From positions 610,373 through 674,372 of the forward strand of contig FOFK01000002.1 in assembly GCA_900110975.1 (NCBI GenBank): a stretch of DNA of 64,000 nt. The letters are read 5' to 3'. The notes below the pieces were generated by a model. The model was not told the DNA's origin, searched no databases, and saw nothing but the letters and a program-made list of their open reading frames with translations. The stretch comes from Lachnospiraceae bacterium RM5 (lineage in GTDB: Bacteria > Bacillota > Clostridia > Lachnospirales > Lachnospiraceae). The position numbers and the translations under genes are program-made. Positions 17,701 through 27,300 of this stretch are shown in pieces; positions within the stretch are counted from its first letter, which is position 1; each line of letters opens with the position of its first letter.

Positions 17701-19893
17701 ACTATCAAACCACCAGTAATTTACAGGTTCAACATTTCCTGTAACAGGGTCTGCAAAAGCTTTCTTTGAAAGAAATGGGAAGGAAACATTTTCATATACT
17801 TCTCCAAGTACAGCTTTTTTAGAATTATTACCTAAGATAAAATCTTCATTAAAATGTGGTTCTATTAAATCAGTAGTTCCTGCTGATATAGGATAATCAT
17901 TTACTAAGTCATCATTTACAAGACCAATGGTTGTATATGAATAACGATCATGATTACCATCATAATCACTATCAGAGTTATTATCCGCAATAAACTCATC
18001 TGTGTTATCATATCCATATAAATTCAAAGTAGATGCTATTGCACTAAATGGATTTCCCCAATATGACGGTTGAAAATGTCCGGTATATATCGGATATAAA
18101 ACTGTACCTGATGTACTTCCTTTATAATATTCACTTAATGCCTGATCAAATTGTCTGAACGCAGCATATCTTCTATGATTATTAGCAGCCAAATTAGCTA
18201 ATGCCCCACCATCATATGTATCTTTATTTTTACCATTAAGCTCATAATCTGAATAATAATCATACATCTTAGATTTAACCCAGAGTATATTATCATTATC
18301 AGGCTTAGTTCCTGTAGGAATATCAACTATATCTGTACCTTTTTCTTTTTCAGCATCTTTTATATTATCATGATTTTTCCAATATCCGCTACGAAGAACA
18401 TTTCCATACAGACATGAATCACTTGTATATGCCACAAAACAATCCCTGTATCTGTCAGGCTGTGCTGAATCTATTGTTTTTGCTGAATTAGTCCAGCTCT
18501 CACAACCCTCTCCATAAAATGTAAATGTATCATATTTATCATCAACTGTAGTTGTTGTCTTATAAACAAGTGTTCCTGAATAACTATCTTCTATTGCTTC
18601 CATGTTATAAACTGTAGAAGTACTTCCATCACTTGCCTTACATTTCATATTTCTTCTTGTGGAACCATTATATGAAGGTAATATATTTCCATAATATCCC
18701 GAATCAGCTGATACATATTTTAACTGGGAATATGTTGCATCAAAATAAATATATCTTTCAGGACTGTCTAATACACCGGATAAAAGACGCACAATATAAC
18801 TTCCATTAAGATCATTCATTGTAAATGTAAGAGTTTCCCCACCATTATATGTAAGTGTCATACTTGTTGAATTTAACACATTATCTTCTGCTTTAAATGT
18901 ATAATAAAAATAATTATTATCTGTTGTCTTTTCTGTGAGATTATATGTATTAGAACCTATTGTAAGGGTAACACCATTTTCACCAAAAGATGCTATTTCA
19001 AAAAAAACATTTTTTCCTTCATATGAATTAGAATCAGCTTTATACCAGCCCTCAGCCCAGCTTCCACCACCGGAAGCATATATAACTTTATTTTTATTTA
19101 CTTTTAAACTCAAGCTGGATGTAGCATTAAATTCACTTGTACCTTTTGCTCTGCAGAATTTAATAGATTTTGCAGAATCAAAATCATCAGGTAATAAGAA
19201 ATTCCAGATACCACTTGTAAGTTCTGTAGTACAATCAATATATTCTGCGTTATCGTTATAATACATTCTTGCATAATAATTACTATCTTTAAACCAGCTC
19301 GTTGAAGATGTATCCAGATAAATTGTATCACCAGGACCCGGCTTACCATTTATAGTTTTTAAATATCTGTTTGCAAGAACAGGATCAGAATAGCTAAGTA
19401 ATAACTCACTATCATTAAGTTCGCTTTCTTCATTAATCTCATTAACATCAGGTACTATCTGATCATTTATTTCATTTACATTATTTGCATTATTTTCATA
19501 AATATCGTCAGTAGCAGACTCATTACTATTTATATTATCATTAGAAACAATATTTTTATCTGTATTGATATCACTATCTGACTGTGAGTTATCATATACA
19601 TTACCATTCAAATCCGAATTTTCATTTACAATATCCGATGATATATTTTCAATATTTTTAGCATTTACATCAATATCCTGGACATTATCATTAATTTCCA
19701 GGCTATCATTTAAATCTTCTGCAGTCACATCATCTGTCATGGAAATGGCTGTTATTCTTAAACTCCATGAAACACCTATCAAAACAAGAAGTGATAACAT
19801 CAAAACTAAGGATAATAACTTTCTTTTACTATCCTTGTTTTTCTTATAATTATTTAAATATTTTGAAACTAATCTGTTTTTTCTTCTCATCAT
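14701..19893 (-). CDS. Giant LPQTG pilus tip adhesin with fibro-slime/PA14-like domain
   Basis: A 1730-residue surface protein. It has an N-terminal signal anchor (about 25-50), an Asn/Asp/Ser-rich linker (about 55-165), two or three small beta modules with W/F-D motifs (about 175-430), a region shared with the truncated protein at 1-914 (380-660), and a fibro-slime (PA14-like) domain with FSGDDDVWIFIDGKLVLD near 828. Cna-B type repeats follow (e.g. IKVTKVWDDSDN), then LPQTG at 1665-1669 and a membrane helix. The tail after the helix is unusually long: residues about 1690-1721 are encoded by a hairpin-rich repeat element that has entered the reading frame. The protein probably forms the pilus tip and binds host or food glycans. 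It is second after lepB in the operon; two ATG codons (19893, 19890) follow GGTGAG. Confidence 0.88.
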   Translation of the reverse strand: MMRRKNRLVSKYLNNYKKNKDSKRKLLSLVLMLSLLVLIGVSWSLRITAISMTDDVTAEDLNDSLEINDNVQDIDVNAKNIENISSDIVNENSDLNGNVYDNSQSDSDINTDKNIVSNDNINSNESATDDIYENNANNVNEINDQIVPDVNEINEESELNDSELLLSYSDPVLANRYLKTINGKPGPGDTIYLDTSSTSWFKDSNYYARMYYNDNAEYIDCTTELTSGIWNFLLPDDFDSAKSIKFCRAKGTSEFNATSSLSLKVNKNKVIYASGGGSWAEGWYKADSNSYEGKNVFFEIASFGENGVTLTIGSNTYNLTEKTTDNNYFYYTFKAEDNVLNSTSMTLTYNGGETLTFTMNDLNGSYIVRLLSGVLDSPERYIYFDATYSQLKYVSADSGYYGNILPSYNGSTRRNMKCKASDGSTSTVYNMEAIEDSYSGTLVYKTTTTVDDKYDTFTFYGEGCESWTNSAKTIDSAQPDRYRDCFVAYTSDSCLYGNVLRSGYWKNHDNIKDAEKEKGTDIVDIPTGTKPDNDNILWVKSKMYDYYSDYELNGKNKDTYDGGALANLAANNHRRYAAFRQFDQALSEYYKGSTSGTVLYPIYTGHFQPSYWGNPFSAIASTLNLYGYDNTDEFIADNNSDSDYDGNHDRYSYTTIGLVNDDLVNDYPISAGTTDLIEPHFNEDFILGNNSKKAVLGEVYENVSFPFLSKKAFADPVTGNVEPVNYWWFDSASSSLYLNKDANSENKYFLDGIGSTDINSKNVDSTGIPTSGVSNTYGYFPLNHNVADNNSSFYNYGFGNKISIDFRLTEDGMVTGEDNNKYDIKFRFSGDDDVWIFIDGKLVLDCGGAHGKVVGLIDFAKNKAYVSKVKKTAGSSVNYDSSLKATYKYIGAGVDGNTISTDNFYYERPGDVLERVGGKYDTSKRHTIEIFYMERGQWESNLSLAFNMAIEDELSISKDVDTTTYNVNPLFADYLKENSKFDFRIKNLATHFGIYDPVTNIIYDDIAFADEFTTPLVFGSKVNTSEVYKETTNGVLSSYNGYGGADPVTRYKVVKYIGKDTAPTTTAERENRLIKISKDDGTTVDITHMETLDFYVSIESNSASINKMFVELIDNSGRRAYGLLTGITDGTLTKWRWSELSVNLSGLTYDAGFDKTNVKYIGVSYDDNVYVFFDTFIFKPGNEVPVMNGFSRSQKAIADYGSATSGVLENAKGAIYKSSLDSTKTYAVGNDGKISVKNGEEATFYSQFRIGSYLSVVECLDASQKELYEPDIKVYEDDEEVGGSYSYISSDTVTSISSSYSPITGSISTKSYDEDSSTFVGIDDERIERYLKKVANEENGLENNKYSEGKSDGDTGIRPVTTEPMFVYRSFENPDNEINAIRLKFAYANVARTGSISITKAEYVPGELSGDYTFNIAFSNVGGANLEGSTPVPVQSVTLHKGETWSMNGIPVGTEYKITEVASDSSTIMTVTENGNPKDFDIESQSFTGVIGKDLATTTHGETKDYIVTNALIPVTKIKVTKVWDDSDNTALRPESGIFIKLYRSTDKDADISLWQEAGDYINLLPGNSYSAVVENLPVYDDYRSALKKKYYYRMLEYKKVGDSYVLLTGTDVITDYDEPVYTEITTSPDGTDDGIIIAVQTPDNSGSSGELKVTNKYNPPSYVLPQTGGGGTEYMRRIGILILILGVFSICHRLKGDDQATFSNEERKCWYMSSPERRHYINKKRREKL
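14733..14824 (-). repeat. REP-like hairpin element, copy A (inside the adhesin reading frame)
   Basis: On the plus strand two units end in GACATATA: 14733-14760 (partial, starts ATGTCGCC) and 14785-14824 (complete, AAAATGTCGCCTGGT, then stem CATCGCC/GGCGATG, then ACATATA). They are joined by a second hairpin with arms ACATTTT/AAAATGT-like sequence. The same architecture occurs at 24254-24380 with different stem sequences. The element is translated in frame as the end of the adhesin. Confidence 0.8.
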
Positions 19894-19940
19894 ATCTCAC
19901 CTTAATTTCTGCGTCCTTGCTGTAATTTCAAACAACATTT

Positions 19941-20564
19941 TTATTTCAAAAATTTCATTTTTTTAAATGGATATATCCTAAAAAATACTTTTCCAATTAT
20001 CTGTTCTTTTTCGATAGAGCCTATCTCACTGCTTCTACTGTCAATAGAAACATCCCTGTTATCACCAAGAACAAAATATCTGTTTTCCGGAACCTGGTAT
20101 GGAAATTCTATATCACATATTCCAAGTGACTTTTCCTTAATATATGGTTCATCAATAACTTCACCATTAACAGTTACATTACCTTCACCATCAATAGAAA
20201 TAATATCTCCAGGACCTCCAATAACACGTTTTAATAAAAGTTTGTTTTGCCAATAAAACCCACACATTTCACCGGTTTTAAACTTTGATGTTTTTACTAA
20301 AACTATAATGTCATCGTCATTAAGAGTCGGTTCCATACTGCTTCCTGACACCTGCAAAACCGGCATAATCATTGTAGCAATAAGTGCAGCTACAGAAGCA
20401 ACTACAATCAGAGCATAAATAGTTGTAAGAAAAATTCTGATATATTCTTTTCTTGTTTTTAATCTTTTTCGTTCGCTTGCTATTTCCTCTTCAGTTGGAA
20501 TATATAGTTTTCTTTTTTTATTTTTTTCCTTATCTCTTTTGCTACTCGAACTCATCCTGTTCAT
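19941..20564 (-). CDS. lepB: Signal peptidase I of the pilus operon
   Basis: A 207-residue type I signal peptidase (family S26). A basic cytoplasmic N-terminus is followed by one membrane helix (about 42-64), then the catalytic serine S76 in SGSSMEPTL and the general-base lysine K112 in LLLKRVIGGPGD, then the conserved GDNRDVSIDSR box. It removes signal peptides from exported proteins. Placed just upstream of the adhesin and pilins, it is likely a dedicated peptidase for pilin maturation, as seen in several Gram-positive pilus islands. The start overlaps the previous gene by 23 bp; ATG 20555 is an alternative start with a similar site. Confidence 0.93.
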   Translation of the reverse strand: MNRMSSSSKRDKEKNKKRKLYIPTEEEIASERKRLKTRKEYIRIFLTTIYALIVVASVAALIATMIMPVLQVSGSSMEPTLNDDDIIVLVKTSKFKTGEMCGFYWQNKLLLKRVIGGPGDIISIDGEGNVTVNGEVIDEPYIKEKSLGICDIEFPYQVPENRYFVLGDNRDVSIDSRSSEIGSIEKEQIIGKVFFRIYPFKKMKFLK

Positions 20565-20829
20565 CCTGCCTGCCTGTTTTTCTATATCTATAATTTGATT
20601 TTACTGATAATACATAGTCATCAGCAGCTTTCTGTGCATCTTCAAATATCTTATTCAAACGAAGAGATGCTTCTGCTATAGAACCTGCTTTATCTATAAT
20701 AATCCGCCTGTCCTCTAATTTTTCTTCAAGTTCGTTAATTCTTTTCTTTAATCTTCTTTCTTCTTTTTGTAATGCATAAATAATTTCAATAAGTTCACTT
20801 CTATTCATTTTTTTCAATTCATTATGCAT
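20542..20829 (-). CDS. Small coiled-coil protein heading the pilus operon
   Basis: A 95-residue protein without signal peptide. Residues about 5-45 are a strongly charged coiled coil (LKKRINELEEKLEDRR), followed by a helix rich in Ala/Lys and a polar tail ending DEQDEFE. I do not recognise a named family; similar small proteins stand next to signal peptidase genes in Lachnospiraceae. ATG 20829 is preferred because GAGGTGG is spaced for it; an in-frame TTG at 20841 has no site. It overlaps lepB by 23 bp, so it is the first gene of the pilus operon. A cytoplasmic scaffold or regulatory role is only a guess. Confidence 0.6.
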   Translation of the reverse strand: MHNELKKMNRSELIEIIYALQKEERRLKKRINELEEKLEDRRIIIDKAGSIAEASLRLNKIFEDAQKAADDYVLSVKSNYRYRKTGRQDEQDEFE

Positions 20830-20938
20830 ACGCCACCTCAATCACGAACAAAATATATAATTTTACTATATTACCTATATTATCACAATTAAATCATATA
20901 GTCTATACCAAAACTTTACTTTTACTATTTTAAAAAAC

Positions 20939-20968
20939 CCTGCTTTTGGTCTTTCAACCAAAAACAGG
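20939..20968 (-). terminator. Terminator of glnN
   Basis: Minus strand stem CCTGTTTTTGGT / ACCAAAAGCAGG with loop TGAAAG, followed by GTTTTTT. It lies 45 bp after the glnN stop and separates it from the pilus operon. Confidence 0.92.
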
Positions 20969-21012
20969 CTTATATCAACTATAAAATTTATAAATATAAA
21001 GATTATATTTTA

Positions 21013-23136
21013 TTATACTTCAAAAATTAAATCTCCATATGATGGCATTGGCCATAAGTCTTTATCAACAATCATTTCAAGTTTATCTACAGGGCTTCTA
21101 AGTGCAGCCATTGCTGATAATACTTCATCTTTGTAATATGTTGCTCTATCTACACCATCTTCCATAGCCGAAGCTATATCTGCAACCTCTGCAAGTTTAG
21201 CAAGTGCATTCTTTGTTTCTGCAAGGAGAGCTGATGTTTCTTTAAGTAAATCTTCCTGTGCAGATACATCTGCATCAGCACATGCATTTTTAACTGTTGA
21301 AAGCGAATTTGCAAGCATTGTTGCAGCTTTAACAGTTGCAGGAATGATCTGCTTACTTGCAATATCAATCATTGCTCTAGCTTCAATATTGATTGCTTTT
21401 GAATATGCTTCATATTGAACTTCTGCACGTGATTCAAGTTCAGCTCTTGTATATACATGGAATTTCTCAAAGAGCTTAACTGTTTCTTCTTTTGTAAGTT
21501 CAGGGATAGCATCTACTGTTGTCTTAATATTGGGAAGGCCACGTCTCTCTGCTTCTTCTACCCATTCATCAGAATATCCGTCACCATTGAATATAATCTT
21601 AAAGTGCTCTGTAGCAAGTTTCTTTATAAGATCATGAACTGCAAGTTCAAAATCATCTGCTTTTTCAAGTTCATCAGCGATTTCACAAAATGCTTCCGCA
21701 ACTATTGTATTTAATACAACGTTTGGACTTGCAACAGATGCTGAAGATCCAAGAGATCTGAATTCAAATTTATTTCCTGTGAAAGCAAATGGTGATGTTC
21801 TGTTTCTGTCTGTAGCATCTTTTCTGAAATCAGGAATAGTGCTGACACCAATTTTCATTTTCTGAGCTTTAATAGAACTTGTTGCATCACCTGTATTTAA
21901 AAGCTGTTCTACAACATCTTCCAACTGTTCTCCAAGGAAGATAGAGATGATTGCAGGAGGTGCTTCATTTGCTCCAAGTCTGTGGTCGTTTCCAGGACTT
22001 GCAGCTGATTCTCTAAGAAGTCCTGCATGTTTATCTACAGCTGACATAATAGCTGTAAGTACAAGTAAGAACTGTTTATTTTCATGAGGTGTCTTACCAG
22101 GATCTAACATATTTATTCCGTCATCTGTAGTTAATGACCAGTTGTTATGCTTACCTGAACCATTTACTCCTGCAAATGGTTTTTCATGAAGAAGGCATAC
22201 CATATCATGATTGATAGCTACTCTCTTCATAGCTTCCATAGTAAGCTGGTTCTGGTCTGTTGCAATATTTGCTTCTGAATAAATAGGAGCAAGTTCATGC
22301 TGTGCAGGTGCAACTTCGTTATGCTGAGTCTTTGCAGAAACACCAAGTTTCCAAAGCTCTTTATTAAGATCATTCATATATGATCCAATTCTTTCTCTGA
22401 TAACACCAAAGTAATGATCATCTAATTCCTGTCCTTTAGGAGGCATTGCACCAAACAATGTTCTTCCTGTAAAGATAAGGTCTTTTCTCTTTAAATATTT
22501 TTTTCTATCAACAAGGAAATATTCCTGTTCTGAACCAACAGATGGAATAACCTTTTTAGATGTTGTATTTCCAAATAATCTTAAGATTCTGAGAGCCTGT
22601 TCATTAATAGCTTCCATAGATCTTAAAAGCGGAGTCTTTTTATCAAGTGCTTCTCCTGTATATGAGCAGAATGCTGTAGGAATGCAAAGGATAGGACCTG
22701 TTGAACTTCTCTTAACAAATGCAGGAGATGTACAATCCCATGCTGTATATCCTCTTGCTTCAAATGTTGCTCTAAGTCCTCCTGATGGGAATGATGATGC
22801 ATCCGGTTCACCTTTAATAAGTTCTTTTCCGGAAAATTCCATTAAAACTTTTCCTTCGCTATTTGGTGCTGAAATAAATGAGTCATGCTTCTCTGCTGTC
22901 GAACCTGTAAGTGGCTGGAACCAATGTGTATAATGTGTTGCACCTTTCTCAATTGCCCAGTCTTTCATAGCATTTGCAACAACATCAGCTGTAGCAAGTG
23001 TAAGCTGTGCTCCCTCATCAATAACTTTACGTAATTCCTGATATGCTTTCTTTGGTAAACGTTCTCTCATGACAGTATCACTAAAAACATCTTCACCAAA
23101 TATTTCTGATACATTTACTAATTCACTCATGGTCAT
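21013..23136 (-). CDS. glnN: Type III glutamine synthetase
   Basis: A 707-residue type III (GlnN) glutamine synthetase, much longer than GlnA types I/II (about 450-470) and of the family's usual size. It condenses glutamate and ammonium with ATP to glutamine in the cytoplasm. Visible landmarks are the type III motif [10 protein letters not shown], the ATP/glutamate region [24 protein letters not shown], and the type III catalytic segment [17 protein letters not shown]. The last 150 residues form the helical C-terminal domain of this type. It is monocistronic: promoter at 23250-23278, leader hairpin at 23196-23230, terminator at 20939-20968. ATG 23136 follows AGGAAGG; ATG 23130 is a possible alternative. 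The leader suggests control by attenuation (see findings). Confidence 0.95.
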   Translation of the reverse strand: MTMSELVNVSEIFGEDVFSDTVMRERLPKKAYQELRKVIDEGAQLTLATADVVANAMKDWAIEKGATHYTHWFQPLTGSTAEKHDSFISAPNSEGKVLMEFSGKELIKGEPDASSFPSGGLRATFEARGYTAWDCTSPAFVKRSSTGPILCIPTAFCSYTGEALDKKTPLLRSMEAINEQALRILRLFGNTTSKKVIPSVGSEQEYFLVDRKKYLKRKDLIFTGRTLFGAMPPKGQELDDHYFGVIRERIGSYMNDLNKELWKLGVSAKTQHNEVAPAQHELAPIYSEANIATDQNQLTMEAMKRVAINHDMVCLLHEKPFAGVNGSGKHNNWSLTTDDGINMLDPGKTPHENKQFLLVLTAIMSAVDKHAGLLRESAASPGNDHRLGANEAPPAIISIFLGEQLEDVVEQLLNTGDATSSIKAQKMKIGVSTIPDFRKDATDRNRTSPFAFTGNKFEFRSLGSSASVASPNVVLNTIVAEAFCEIADELEKADDFELAVHDLIKKLATEHFKIIFNGDGYSDEWVEEAERRGLPNIKTTVDAIPELTKEETVKLFEKFHVYTRAELESRAEVQYEAYSKAINIEARAMIDIASKQIIPATVKAATMLANSLSTVKNACADADVSAQEDLLKETSALLAETKNALAKLAEVADIASAMEDGVDRATYYKDEVLSAMAALRSPVDKLEMIVDKDLWPMPSYGDLIFEV

Positions 23137-23195
23137 TCATCCTTCCTAATAAAATAAATTTTATTTTAATCAGATACAGAGTTCCTACAATAACT

Positions 23196-23230
23196 AAAAA
23201 AGGGCGTCCCCTACATAGGAACGCCTTTGT
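23196..23230 (-). promoter_or_regulatory. glnN leader hairpin: intrinsic terminator / candidate attenuator
   Basis: On the minus strand AAAGGCGTTCC...GGGGACGCCCTTT forms a stem followed directly by six T. It lies 68 bp after the sortase stop and can terminate that gene, but also lies downstream of the likely glnN promoter, so it would attenuate glnN. The segment GTTCCTA in its 5' arm (23216-23222) is exactly complementary to TAGGAAC just after the T-run (23181-23187). TCAGAT (23240-23245) is complementary to ATCTGA (23170-23175), so the two pairings nest. Confidence 0.65.
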
Positions 23231-23249
23231 CCTCATAAAATCTGAGTAT

Positions 23250-23278
23250 AAAATACATCATTTTTTTTAAAATTGCAA
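23250..23278 (-). promoter_or_regulatory. Candidate glnN promoter
   Basis: Minus strand TTGCAA (23273-23278), 17-base spacer, TATTTT (23250-23255), lying just after the sortase stop codon and upstream of the leader hairpin. A second, closer candidate without the hairpin in its transcript is TTGTAG-N16-TAAAAT at about 23163-23190, so the start point must be measured. Confidence 0.45.
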
Positions 23279-23297
23279 GTACTTTTTTAAAAACTTA

Positions 23298-24215
23298 TTA
23301 CTGTAACTGCTCACCTCTTACAGCCTGAACCACCATTCTCCTTGTATTTCTTCCATTTCTGGTACATGTTGAAAGTGTTACAATCTTATCTGTAGGCTGT
23401 ACTTCTTTTATTGCAGTTTCATATCTTCTCTGTGGCATACATACAAGATTTACGTAATTTATAAATTCCTGTTCATTTGCAAAATTATATGAATATGTAT
23501 CACCTACAGCATCAGTTTCATAAGCAGCAAATACATAATATCTGTATCCGACATCCTTAACATATATATCTATTGTAGGATGGGCATCCGCATAATCTTT
23601 TTCCATATATTTTGTAAGACTTCCAAACATCGAGAAATCTTTCATATCATGGCCATAAATGATGGCATTCCATGCATCAAGTCCACCATCCACCCTGTAA
23701 TCAACAAAAATGGAACCTGAACCGTTTGCTTTATGTGCCGCATTATGAGAAAGATAGTATGTATTATCAGTTCCCATAACAATAGGATAACTTATGATAT
23801 TGTCCTGTTTTATCCATCCAACAGCATCCGAATTCATTGCAAGAAGTGCATTATAATCATATTTCCATGCAACTTCAGCATTTGAATTTGAAATTGTTCC
23901 ACCATTTATCGAAGTATCATTTGAGGATGAGCCCTGAACATTAGGGATTTCAAACATTTCTTCCATGTTTTCATAATCTTTACTATCTTCCCTGTAATCA
24001 AGAAGCATCCCCGTAACTTCATAGGATGAATAAACAAATATCGAAAGAGCAGTAATCATAACTATTCTTCTGATTATTTCCCTTACAATATAATTTTTAT
24101 CCTTGCCTTTAAAACTGTTAATATCATCTGTAATATATTTTTTTATACCATTGTCCCATATAAACTCCTTGGCTTTTTTTAGAAAATCAAGGAGATGATC
24201 ATATATATTACTCAT
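23298..24215 (-). CDS. srtB: Class B sortase
   Basis: A 305-residue sortase with a cytoplasmic N-terminus of about 50 residues, one membrane helix (IVMITALSIFVYSSYEVTG, near 50-70) and a class B catalytic domain. The active-site residues are His189 (IIYGHDMKDFSMFG), Cys284 (TLSTCTRNGRNTRR) and an Arg at 291-292. The GHDMK and TLSTCT motifs plus the long helix between strands (NFANEQEFINYV) place it in class B. It is outside the pilus operon, downstream of purL, separated from it by REP-like element B. It may anchor NPXTG-like proteins or act as a general anchoring sortase; no substrate is encoded next to it. Confidence 0.9.
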   Translation of the reverse strand: MSNIYDHLLDFLKKAKEFIWDNGIKKYITDDINSFKGKDKNYIVREIIRRIVMITALSIFVYSSYEVTGMLLDYREDSKDYENMEEMFEIPNVQGSSSNDTSINGGTISNSNAEVAWKYDYNALLAMNSDAVGWIKQDNIISYPIVMGTDNTYYLSHNAAHKANGSGSIFVDYRVDGGLDAWNAIIYGHDMKDFSMFGSLTKYMEKDYADAHPTIDIYVKDVGYRYYVFAAYETDAVGDTYSYNFANEQEFINYVNLVCMPQRRYETAIKEVQPTDKIVTLSTCTRNGRNTRRMVVQAVRGEQLQ

Positions 24216-24253
24216 AGTTAATATTCCCCATTAAAGTATATTGCTTCGAAAAA

Positions 24254-24380
24254 TATTGCCTGGTCACCGCTTTGCGGTGTGACATAGACCCCAACATTTT
24301 GCTTTGCAAAATGTCGCCTGGTCACCGATATAAAATCGGTGACATATGTCGCCTAGTAGCATCGCTACGCGATGCTACAT
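24254..24380 (-). repeat. REP-like hairpin element, copy B (between purL and srtB)
   Basis: Three units in tandem on the plus strand: 24254-24286 (stem CACCG/CGGTG-like), 24312-24346 (TGTCGCCTGGT, stem CACCGAT/ATCGGTG, ACATA) and 24347-24380 (TGTCGCCTAGT, stem AGCATCG/CGATGCT, ACATA). Between the first two is the linker hairpin ACATTTTGC/GCAAAATGT. Flanks are conserved with element A at 14733-14824, while the stems differ and stay complementary. The element begins exactly at the purL stop codon, which it supplies. Confidence 0.82.
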
Positions 24381-27300
24381 AAAATACTCAACTCCGGCTT
24401 CAAAGATTTTAAGATCCTGTTCGCCATAAATATTTATTGCAACTCCGTCTCCTCTTCTTTCTGAGTGAGCCATCTTTCCTAAACATCTTCCGTCTGCACT
24501 TGTTATACCTTCTATTGCCATATATGAACCGTTAATATTCCATTCATTATCCATAGTTGGTATACCATTTAAATTAACATACTGTGTAGCAACCTGTCCG
24601 TTTGCAAATAATTTTTCTAACCATTCTTTATTTGCTACAAATCTTCCTTCACCATGTGAAGCTGGGTTTGTATATGTCTGACCAAGCTGTGCAAGCTTAA
24701 GCCAAGGAGACTTGTTTGAAACTACTTTAATATATGCCATCTTAGATATATGTCTGTTAATTGTATTATATGTAAGTGTTGGCGAATCTTCCATCTGTCC
24801 TGTAATCTTTCCGTAAGGCACAAGTCCAAGTTTTATAAGGGCCTGGAAACCATTACAGATACCAAGACATAATCCGTCTCTTTCTTCCATAAGTTTTGTT
24901 ACAGCTTCTTTAATCTTTGCATTTCTAAATGCTGTTGCAAAGAATTTTGCTGAACCATCAGGTTCATCACCTGCACTAAATCCACCTGGGAACATGATAA
25001 TCTGAGACTGTGAAATAGCATCCTCAAATGCATCCACTGATTCTCTGATATCTTCAGCACTTAAGTTTTTAAATACTCTTGTTATAACATTAGCTCCTGC
25101 TCTTTCAAAAGCTTTTGCACTGTCATATTCACAGTTTGTACCAGGGAATACAGGTATAAATACTGTAGGTTTAGCTACTTTATTCTTGCAGACATGTACA
25201 TGACCTGCAACATAAATTCCTGAATCAACTTCTGATTCATCACCCTTAACTACACTCTTAAATACATTTTCAAGTGTTGATTTCCATGCATTAAGTGCTT
25301 CATCCATGGTAATAACCATATCTTTATATTCAAATGTTGTAGTTCCTGTAACCTGTCCAAGAACAATCATTCTGTCATCTACCATTGATGCTTTATTTTC
25401 ATCAATTTCAACAATGATATTTCCAATACCTTTTTCAAATAAGAGATTCTTATCAACATTGCTGTCGATGCATACACCTCTCTTATTTCCAAATGCCATC
25501 TTACTTAATGCTTCAACTATACCATTTCTTTCAACAACATAAGCTGATTTAATAACTCCACTTAAGATAAGCTCATGAATATAATCATAAAGTTCCATAA
25601 CCTTATCATATTTTGGAATATTAAATTCATCTTTTTCTATTTTGAATAATCCAATCTTATTTCCAGTTGTCTTAAATTCAGGAGTAATAATATCAGAAAG
25701 CTTTGCAGTATCAACAGCAAATGAAACAAGTGTTGGAGGTACATCAATCTCATTAAATGTACCTGACATACTATCCTTTCCACCAATTGAAGGAAGTTTA
25801 AACTGCATCTGTGCTTCATATGCACCTAAGAGTGCTGCAAATGGTTCACTCCATCTCTTTGGATCAGAACTCATTCTTCTGAAGTATTCCTGGAATGTAA
25901 ATCTTACTTTTCTAAAATCACCACCTGTAGCAACAATCTTAGAAAGAGAAGAAACTACAGCATAAATCGCACCATGATATGGGCTCCAGCTTGATAAATA
26001 TGGATCATATCCATAACTCATAAGTGTTACTGTATCACATTTTCCTTTTAATACAGGAAGTTTTGCAACCATAGTCTGTGTCTCTGTAAGCTGATATTTT
26101 CCACCATATGGCATAAGAACCGAACCAGCTCCAATAGAACTGTCAAATCTTTCAACAAGACCTTTCTGTGAACATACATTTAAATCTTTTAATACATCAA
26201 GCCATTTAGCTTTAACATCATCTACATTTTCTTCTTTAAAGAAATCATTATTTTCATCAGGCATATCAACACTTACTGCATTTTCCTGATGTGCTCCGTT
26301 TGTATCAAGGAAAGATCTCTTTAAGTCTACAATCTTTTTATCTCTCCATCTGAGAACAAGTCTCTTTTCTTCAGTAACCACAGCTACCTTTGTTGTTTCA
26401 AGGTTTTCTTCTGCGGCATATTTCATAAATTCATCTACATCCTTAGGATCTATAACAACTGCCATTCTTTCCTGTGATTCAGATATAGCAATTTCTGTTC
26501 CGTCAAGACCTTCATATTTTTTCTTAACAAGGTCAAGATTAATATCAAGACCATCTGCTAATTCACCGATTGCTACAGATACACCACCTGCACCAAAATC
26601 GTTACATTTCTTAATTAATTTACTAACTTCTTCTCTTCTGAATAATCTCTGAAGCTTTCTTTCTGTAGGAGCATTTCCTTTCTGTACTTCTGCACCACAG
26701 CTTGAAAGTGAAGAATCATCATGAGCTTTTGAAGAACCTGTAGCTCCACCACATCCGTCTCTTCCTGTTCTTCCACCAAGTAAGATAATAATATCTCCCG
26801 GATCAGAATTTTCTCTCTTAACAGCATATCTAGGAGCAGCTGCAATAACAGCACCAATTTCCATTCTCTTAGCTACATAATTTGGATGATAAACTTCTTT
26901 TACATAACCTGTAGCAAGACCAATCTGGTTACCATATGAACTATAACCCTGTGCAGCGCCTCTTACGATAGTCTTCTGTGGTAACTTACTGTGCATTGTT
27001 TCATTAACAGGTTTTGTTGGGTTTGCTGCGCCTGTTATTCTCATTGCCTGATATACATAAGTTCTTCCTGACAATGGATCTCTTATTGCACCACCAAGAC
27101 ATGTTGCAGCTCCACCAAATGGCTCGATTTCTGTAGGATGGTTGTGTGTTTCATTTTTGAAGTTAACAAGCCATTCTTCAGTAACAACACCATTTCCATC
27201 TTCTTTATCAATTTCAACAGGAACAACGATACTGCAGGCATTGATTTCATCAGACTCTTCCTGATCTTCTAGCATTCCTTCCATCTTAAGTTTCTTTGCA

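Noticed and set aside
23137..23297. ANTAR-type dual hairpin or known glutamine riboswitch upstream of glnN
   Set aside because: The six-base loops with A1 and G4 required for ANTAR binding are not present, and no known glutamine-binding RNA motif is recognisable.
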